The position numbers and the translations under genes were made by a program. A stretch of DNA of 64,000 bases. Source: Dromaius novaehollandiae. Taxonomy: Eukaryota; Chordata; Aves; Casuariiformes; Dromaiidae. Shown piece after piece: positions 59,701-64,000 of this stretch. The DNA is taken from assembly GCF_036370855.1 (NCBI RefSeq), contig NW_026991408.1, positions 62,001 to 126,000 of the forward strand, read 5' to 3'. Position 1 is the first letter of the stretch. Each line of letters begins with the position of its first letter. Under the pieces are notes generated by a model that saw only the letters and a list, made by a program, of their open reading frames with translations, was not told the DNA's origin and did no database searches.

Positions 59701-62700
59701 GCAGGGCTCCTCCGCTCCTGCCCGCCGGGACCGGCTGCCGGCTCGGCCGGGCACCGCCTGCCCCGGGCATCCCAGGCTGCCGCCCTCGTCCCAGCAGCTC
59801 CGGGGGAGCGCGGGGCTTTCTCCTTGCTGCGCCGGGGACCGCTTGCTTCCTGGGGGGCGGCGGGGGCTCCCGTGGCCGCGCCGTGCCCGCGCCCGCCTTG
59901 CCCATTGCTCTTTGCCCTCCAACAGGAGACACTGCATATCTCAGAGCCCTATGAGCTGCTGGAGGGGGCTAAGCCCCTGGGCCCCCTGCCCGGAGCAGCC
60001 TCCTTGGCTTCTCCTCCCTCCGCCCGCTCCCACCCCAAGGCGCAAGAGGTAACGGCACTAACCGCATGTGCTCGCTCGCTCGCTGCGCCCCGGGGCACGC
60101 GCGGGGCCTGGCTGGAGGCCGGCAAGCGGCCCGGCGGCCGCGGGGGCCACCAGCCCCCTTAAACAGACTAACGTGCCTTTGGGCAGGGCTCGAGCCCGCA
60201 GGGAAGCACGCGGAAACGGCGCGGCTGGGTTTGCTCTGTTAGCCGCCCGGTGCGTTAACCCTCCGAGGCGGAGCTGGGTGCTCGTTGCAGCTGCTCGCTG
60301 AGCTTGCTCGGTCCCCGCGGCCGTCCCGAGCGGGCTCGGCACCCCGGCTCTGGCCGCTGGCCGCCTGCCGCAGCCCGGAGCTGTGCCCCAGCGCGCTGCT
60401 GCGCTGCAGAGGCGTCTGCGCTGCCCTCCTCCCACCCGCCTACCTGCCGCCTGGGGACTCCTGCGCGGCGTCCCTCCGGCTCCCGCTGCCCTGGCCGCCC
60501 CCAGAAAGGAACAAGCCCCCAGAGTCACGGCAGTCTTTGGGCCAGAGCAGCAGAAGCGGCTGCCAAGCTGGCTGGCAGGGTGCTTAGCTTGAGTTTCTGC
60601 CTGCGCCGCGCGGGTCCTTGGCAGTCGGCTCCGTTGCAGAGTGGAGAGCTTCCCGGCGGGTGCTGGTGCTGCTGCAGCCCCCGGGGCCGGGCTGGCGGCC
60701 GCGGGATGCTCCGCTGGGCGCCGAGGCTCTGCGGGGCCCTGGCACGTCGCCGCGGGGCTGCATCGCGCGCGGCGGCGGTGCTGCCGGCCCCTGCTCTCGC
60801 TTTAACTGGTGTCCGCGGGTGCCGGGGCTCCCCTGCCGCCGGGGCTGCCCGTGGCGGCTGCACCGCGTGTCGAGTACGGCGCTCTCGCGGTGTCAGGGCA
60901 GCGCCCGGGCTGCGGTGCCCGTGTGCAGTGGAGCGTGTCCCCTGGCAGCGGCGGGCACCGGGGCGGCAGAGCCCGTGCCGTGCTGGCTGGCTGCGGAGCG
61001 CCTGCCGCCGGCGCCGTGGGGACGAGCCCGGGCCGGGCACCGGGCACCCGGGGCGGCTCTCGGGGGCCGCAGCGGCGCGAGGGGCCGGCGAGGCAGGGAG
61101 GCCCGGCCGGCGGAGGCGGGGCAGGCGCGTGCGAGCGCGGGGAGGCTTGTTCCCGCTTTGCGGTCGGTGCCGTGAGGCCAGCGCCTGGGTCTAACTCTCC
61201 TCCTTCTCCTCCGCCGTGGGTTTCTAGGAGTACATGAGGCTGTCTGACGTTTTCAGGTTCTACAGCGGTGCGTGCGGCCCCCGCCCGGACACTAAAGCTC
61301 CCGCTGCTGCCCCTGCTGCCGCGCCTCGCTCTTTCTTGCTTGCTGTACCTCCCGCGGCCGACGAGGTACCGCCGCAGAGCATGCTGCGTCCTGCCTCCCT
61401 GCCCGCCCCGGCCGCTGCTCCGGCCGGCTGCGCGGCCGCCTCGCTCGCCCCTGCTCCGGCCGGGCGACTCGGCTGCGCCCGAGCGGGGAGGCGAGGCCGG
61501 CGCGAGCAGTCTCCTTGCCGGGGAGCGTTGCCGACCGCTGCGGAGCGGGCTGCCCCTTAGCGCGGCGGCCGGGGGGCTGAGGAGCGCGGCGTGGCGTGGC
61601 GTGCCCAGCGGGCCAGTCCGCCGAAGGGCCGGGCCTGGGCCCGGGGAAGGCACCCGCGGGGCTGTGGCCGTGGTGCCCCCCGCCCCGAGGAAGGGGTGGG
61701 AGCGGTCAGGTGGAGCTCTTGCCGGGTTCCCGCCCGGCGCGCTGCCGGCAGCAGCTCGGCCCCTCCGTGGCCGTTGCACCCTGTGCCTGGGGGCCGCGCT
61801 CCGGAGGTGCCTGCTCGCGTCCCCGCGTGGGTCTGTCCCTCTGGCCGTCCTTGCTCCGAGCCTCTTCGTGTTCACTCTGCTTCTCTCTGCCCAGTACGTG
61901 ACCGTCGAGCAGCTGGCGGGGATCCTGGGCAGCGCCCGCGCCCCCGCCGCTTCCCCGCCGGGCTGTGCCCCTCCGTCCTCGGGCTGCCCTCCTCCTCCTC
62001 CTGCGCCGCCTCTCTCTTCTCCCTCCGTCTCCGCAGAGGTTCGTGTCCTGCGCTCCCCCCTCGCCCTGGAGCCCGCCCTGGGGCCTGGGCGCGGGGCAGG
62101 GATGCTCGGCGCGGTGCTCTCGGCGCACGCCTCCCTCTCGCTGCGTTTCCCTGCCCGTGCCCCTCCTGTCTCACGCGTTGTCTCTCTTCAGATGGAGAAG
62201 CAGCTTCAGGGGGGCCCGGGGTGGCTCCCAGCCCTTGATTTAGAGAAGTGGTACCAGGAGGTCATGGCTGGCTTTGAAGCCTGCTCCCCTGTCTCTCCTC
62301 CTCCTTCCCCTCCTCCACTGCCTGCTAAAGCTCACCCTTCTCAAAAGCCTCTGCAGGTAACGCCCCGCTCCCGGCGCGGGGCGGCGGGTCCGGCCGCGGG
62401 CTGCGCGTGGTGTGCGGGGGGCCGCGGGCTGCCGAGCGGCGGCACGGCCGCGCGAGGCTGCCTGCTCCGACCCGAGCTGCGCGTCCTCCTCCGTCCCGGC
62501 ACTGCGCCGCCGGCCCTCGAGCTGCGCCGGGAGGCTCGGGCTCCCCTCGGGGACGGCGGGCTCGCGGGGCAGCGCCGGCCTCTATGGGGCCCCGAGACCC
62601 ACGCGGAGCCCGGCAGCCGGGACGGTCCCTGCTCCCGTGAGCTCTGCCCCTCCGCCGCAGGCTCAGCCCGCGCGTCCCCGGGCCGCGGTCCCTCCTGCCG

Positions 62701-63156
62701 CCGTGGGACGGAGCCTCTGCAGCGCCAGGCTGGGGAGGGCTTGCACCGAGCCGTCTGTCCGGGGGCTGCGGGGCCCCCCTTCCCCTCTCAGCGCCGCCGC
62801 TTGTGCCCAGGTCTATCGTGCCAAGATGGAGAGCGACGCGGGCGCCCTTGCCCCTCGGATGAAGAGCGGGACCCCCTCGTCCTCGCAGCTCAACGTCTCG
62901 GTGCTGGGGCGCAGCCCCTCGCCCAAGGTATGGCCGGGGGGGGCCCGGGGGGGGGCCGGCGGGCTGCGGGGCCGGCGGCACGCGGGGGCTGGCCCTTGCA
63001 GCCCCCCCGCCGGCCGCTCCCGGAGGCGTCCCTTCGCCCAGCGCGTGCCGTCCTGCCCCCAGGGCCCCCCCGGCGGCACGGGCAGCCTGCCCCGCAACCT
63101 GGCAGCCACGCTGCAGGACATCGAGACCAAGCGCCAGCTGGCCCTGCAGCAGAAGG
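47725..63156 (+). CDS. PHLDB1: PHLDB1 (LL5-alpha), 5' and middle part; gene continues past the window
   Basis: Coding exons supported by similarity and phase: 47725-47781, 48070-48193, 48543-48713, 51825-51950, 52935-53827, 54952-55134, 55210-55347, 55455-55592, 57791-57919, 58961-59116, 59206-59316, 59544-59633, 62192-62356, 62811-62927 and 63063-63156, with optional exons 59926-60048, 61228-61365 and 61895-62038 between. The start MDASSRAAGPPRRVQTIIQ joins NSPLDLIDTGKGLKVQTEKP. LL5-alpha is a cortical scaffold that anchors CLASP-bound microtubule ends and takes part in insulin signalling to Akt in mammals. The N-terminal FHA domain, disordered linker and coiled coils are here; the C-terminal coiled coil and PH domain lie beyond 64000. 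Third positions are nearly all G/C. The largest introns (48714-51824, 55593-57790, 60049-61894) contain the repeats and CpG block listed separately. Confidence 0.93.
49390..49660 (+). promoter_or_regulatory. PHLDB1: Candidate internal CpG promoter / alternative first exon in PHLDB1
   Basis: A dense GC block with GGGGCGGGGGCGG-type Sp1 sites sits inside the 3.1-kb intron 48714-51824. It ends in a purine-rich GCGGAGCGGAGCGGCG tract followed by a strong donor CCCG|GTGAGT (49642/49643). The layout resembles the 43840-43874 candidate first exon. A transcript starting here would skip the first FHA exons. This is inference from composition and the donor only. Confidence 0.4.
49978..50272 (+). repeat. 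GC-rich minisatellite, about 15 copies of a 19-20 bp unit
   Basis: Tandem array with unit close to GGGGCTGCACGAAGGCC plus a 2-3 nt G/A/C variable joint. I count 15 CTGCACGA cores. Units alternate CACGAAGG/CACGAGGG and CCACGGGG/CCGGGGGG. Because unit length is not a multiple of three, all three plus frames and the minus frames stay open, producing long spurious reading frames (Arg/Gly/Ala-rich or Pro/Ser-rich). Confidence 0.92.
52935..53827 (+). other. PHLDB1: PHLDB1 large disordered exon
   Basis: An 893-nt exon opening KPEALVNGAEPAQ, followed by the conserved SHSSLVSSIEKDLQDIMDSL and the phosphosite-rich, Pro/Ala/Arg-rich linker. It closes with the conserved RERKNSITEISDNEDELLEY and HRRQRQERMREQEMERL. 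The linker is roughly 200 residues shorter than the mammalian protein as I remember it, and its codons are almost exclusively GC-ending. Confidence 0.93.
54113..54139 (+). repeat. (CAG)9 trinucleotide repeat in a PHLDB1 intron
   Basis: Nine perfect CAG units in the intron 53828-54951. It is intronic by the splice model, so it is not a polyglutamine tract of PHLDB1. Confidence 0.9.
54952..59633 (+). other. PHLDB1: PHLDB1 first coiled-coil exons
   Basis: Seven phase-0 exons (54952-55134, 55210-55347, 55455-55592, 57791-57919, 58961-59116, 59206-59316, 59544-59633) encode a long charged helix. Recognisable segments: RSDEENLKEECSSTESTHHE, RLDELKGRVKELEQQLQETS, QQLQEKLSHLDSSIRKERDK, LETEAKLFEDLEFQQLEKES, and EKEKLASLERRYHLVTGGRS with FPKMSPALKE. 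Every boundary is at a codon edge, so exons can be skipped without frame loss. The exon ending at 57919 uses a weaker donor, AGG|GTCAGT. Confidence 0.92.
57713..57780 (+). repeat. GTTTT-rich tract before a PHLDB1 acceptor
   Basis: T-rich repeat of GTTTT units ending about 10 nt before the CAG acceptor at 57790. It stands out in an otherwise GC-rich intron and may act as an extended polypyrimidine or CELF-type GU-rich tract. Confidence 0.75.
59926..60048 (+). other. PHLDB1: PHLDB1 optional exon (ETLHISEPYELLEG...)
   Basis: A 123-nt, phase-0 exon between CCAACAG and GTAACG. It encodes ETLHISEPYELLEGAKPLGP and a Pro/Ser-rich end (HPKAQE). The shortest mammalian isoform I recall joins LKE directly to MEK, so this exon is probably optional. 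It keeps frame whether included or skipped. Confidence 0.75.
61228..61365 (+). other. PHLDB1: PHLDB1 candidate optional exon (EYMRLSDVFRFYS...)
   Basis: After a good acceptor (GGGTTTCTAG at 61227) the frame reads EYMRLSDVFRFYSGACGPRP. The nearest donor (GCG|GTGCGT at 61268) leaves phase 1 and does not fit the next exon. A later donor GAG|GTACCG at 61366 gives 138 nt in phase 0 and fits. Which end is used is unknown. Confidence 0.5.
61895..62038 (+). other. PHLDB1: PHLDB1 candidate optional exon (YVTVEQLAGILG...)
   Basis: A 144-nt, phase-0 exon between CTGCCCAG and GAG|GTTCGT. It encodes YVTVEQLAGILGSARAP and a Pro/Ser-rich tail ending SVSAE. Flanking phases fit both the upstream optional exons and the MEKQLQ exon. 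No experimental support is available to me. Confidence 0.5.
62192..63156 (+). other. PHLDB1: PHLDB1 exons MEKQLQ..., VYRAKMES... and GTGSLPRNL...
   Basis: Exon 62192-62356 reads MEKQLQGG then LDLEKWYQEVMAGFEA with a Pro-rich end. Exon 62811-62927 reads VYRAKMESD and SSSQLNVSVLGRSPSPK. Exon 63063-63156 reads GTGSLPRNLAATLQDIETKR and QLALQQK, ending in phase 1 before GTGAGT. All three match mammalian LL5-alpha order. The next expected exon (human GQQVIEEQRRR) is not found before 64000. Confidence 0.92.
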
Positions 63157-64000
63157 GTGAGTGCCGGCTCCGCGCGTGCCGTGGGGCTGCGGGGAGGGCG
63201 GCCTGGCCCCGCCGCGTGGGTCTGCAGCTCCCGGCGCATTGCACGAGCAGCCGTGGGGTGTGCACGGCACCCGCGCTGCTTCGGAGGGGCCCCTGCAGCC
63301 CAGCCGCACGGCGCAGAGTCCCCGCGCTCGCCCGCTGCCCTGCTGGAGCCCGCGGCGAGGAAGGGCTGAGCCAGGGCCGGTCCCCGCGGAGGGAGCCCGG
63401 CTCCCTGCCCGGCACGCCAGCGGCTGCTCGCTGCTGCGCCCGACGAGGACGCGGCCGGGTCAGCCGGCTGCCGGTGCTGCTCCGTCCCCTCCCGCGTGCT
63501 CGGGGCGGTTAGGGCTGCTGTCGGCTCCGCGCTTTGCCTGCGCCGCGGTTTCTTTGCCGGCACCGGGTTTCACCTGGAATGGTGGAGGCGAGCCGGCGGT
63601 GGGGCTCGGAGCGTGTGCGGGGTCTCCGGGGCCGGCCCTCCTTGGCAGAGGAGGCGCACGGCCGGTCCTGGGGGCTCCCGCTGCTTTCCGAGCCCATCCT
63701 GACGTTTGTGCCTGCTGGGCAGCGGGAGCATCTCAGGAGCCTGCTGCCTCGTCCCAGCTCCACGGGACCCTCTGGGCCAGGTCTTCCTGCTCGCAAGGCT
63801 TTGGGATGGCGTGCTGGACGTGTGGGCTTGGCACGTGCAGCCCCAGCTGCCCCCCCGCGCGTCTGAGCTCGAGCCGGGACGCCAGCCCTCGGGCCGGCCT
63901 TTGCGAGCTGCCGCCCTGCGGAGCAGCACGGGCTGCGCGTGCATCTCCCGGGGCAGGTCGGGCCGGGGCTCCGCAGAGGGGGGGAGCCAGCCGGGCCGTA
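63157..64000 (+). other. PHLDB1: PHLDB1 intron running off the window
   Basis: 844 GC-rich bases after the last exon with no exon similarity, RNA gene or repeat that I can support. The open frames here are shadows of high GC content. Confidence 0.65.

Noticed and set aside
57884-59932. 682-residue open frame on the minus strand
   Set aside because: It is antisense to PHLDB1 coiled-coil exons, shows no recognisable domain, and is Arg/Pro/Gly/Ala-rich as expected where stop codons are scarce in GC-rich DNA.
61268-63160. 630-residue continuous plus-strand frame
   Set aside because: It contains two PHLDB1 exons in frame (61895-62038, 62192-62356), but the sequence between them is intron with clear splice sites, and the later exons lie in another frame.

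Overview
This is ordinary vertebrate nuclear DNA, most likely from a bird. I recognise six genes by reading their spliced exons: KMT2A (3' part) – TTC36 – TMEM25 – IFT46 – ARCN1 – PHLDB1 (5' part). The order and orientation (+,+,+,−,+,+) match human 11q23.3. The bird call rests on the very GC-rich, tiny-intron forms of TTC36, TMEM25 and PHLDB1, the lack of recognisable interspersed repeats, and close agreement of the proteins with amniote orthologues. It is an inference; the species cannot be named.

Layout. 1–22235: the last 18 coding exons of KMT2A (2203 residues, in frame throughout) and a 3' UTR of about 4.9 kb. 22236–23930: TTC36, three exons. 24241–27670: TMEM25, eight coding exons and 3' UTR. 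28066–32737: IFT46 on the minus strand, eleven coding exons, tail-to-tail with TMEM25. 32738–33174: a short CpG-rich bidirectional promoter between IFT46 and ARCN1. 33175–42785: ARCN1, ten coding exons, the first holding only the start codon. 43500–64000: PHLDB1, with a long CpG-rich 5' region, FHA-coding exons, a large disordered exon, coiled-coil exons and optional exons. It runs off the right edge before the C-terminal PH domain.

The genes do not form a pathway. KMT2A is a histone H3K4 methyltransferase, TTC36 a TPR co-chaperone-like protein, TMEM25 an Ig-type membrane protein, IFT46 a ciliary transport subunit, ARCN1 the delta subunit of COPI coat, and PHLDB1 a cortical microtubule-anchoring scaffold. 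Composition alternates: KMT2A and ARCN1 bodies are AT-leaning, while TTC36/TMEM25 and PHLDB1 are extremely GC-rich.

I found no undescribed biological system. The points most worth checking are two introns that need GC–AG splicing, an in-frame alternative donor in KMT2A, GC-rich blocks inside the KMT2A 3' UTR, an X-box-like palindrome at the IFT46 promoter, a 15-copy minisatellite and a probable internal promoter in PHLDB1, and a phase-constrained set of optional PHLDB1 exons. No endogenous retrovirus, LTR, LINE or DNA transposon was recognised.
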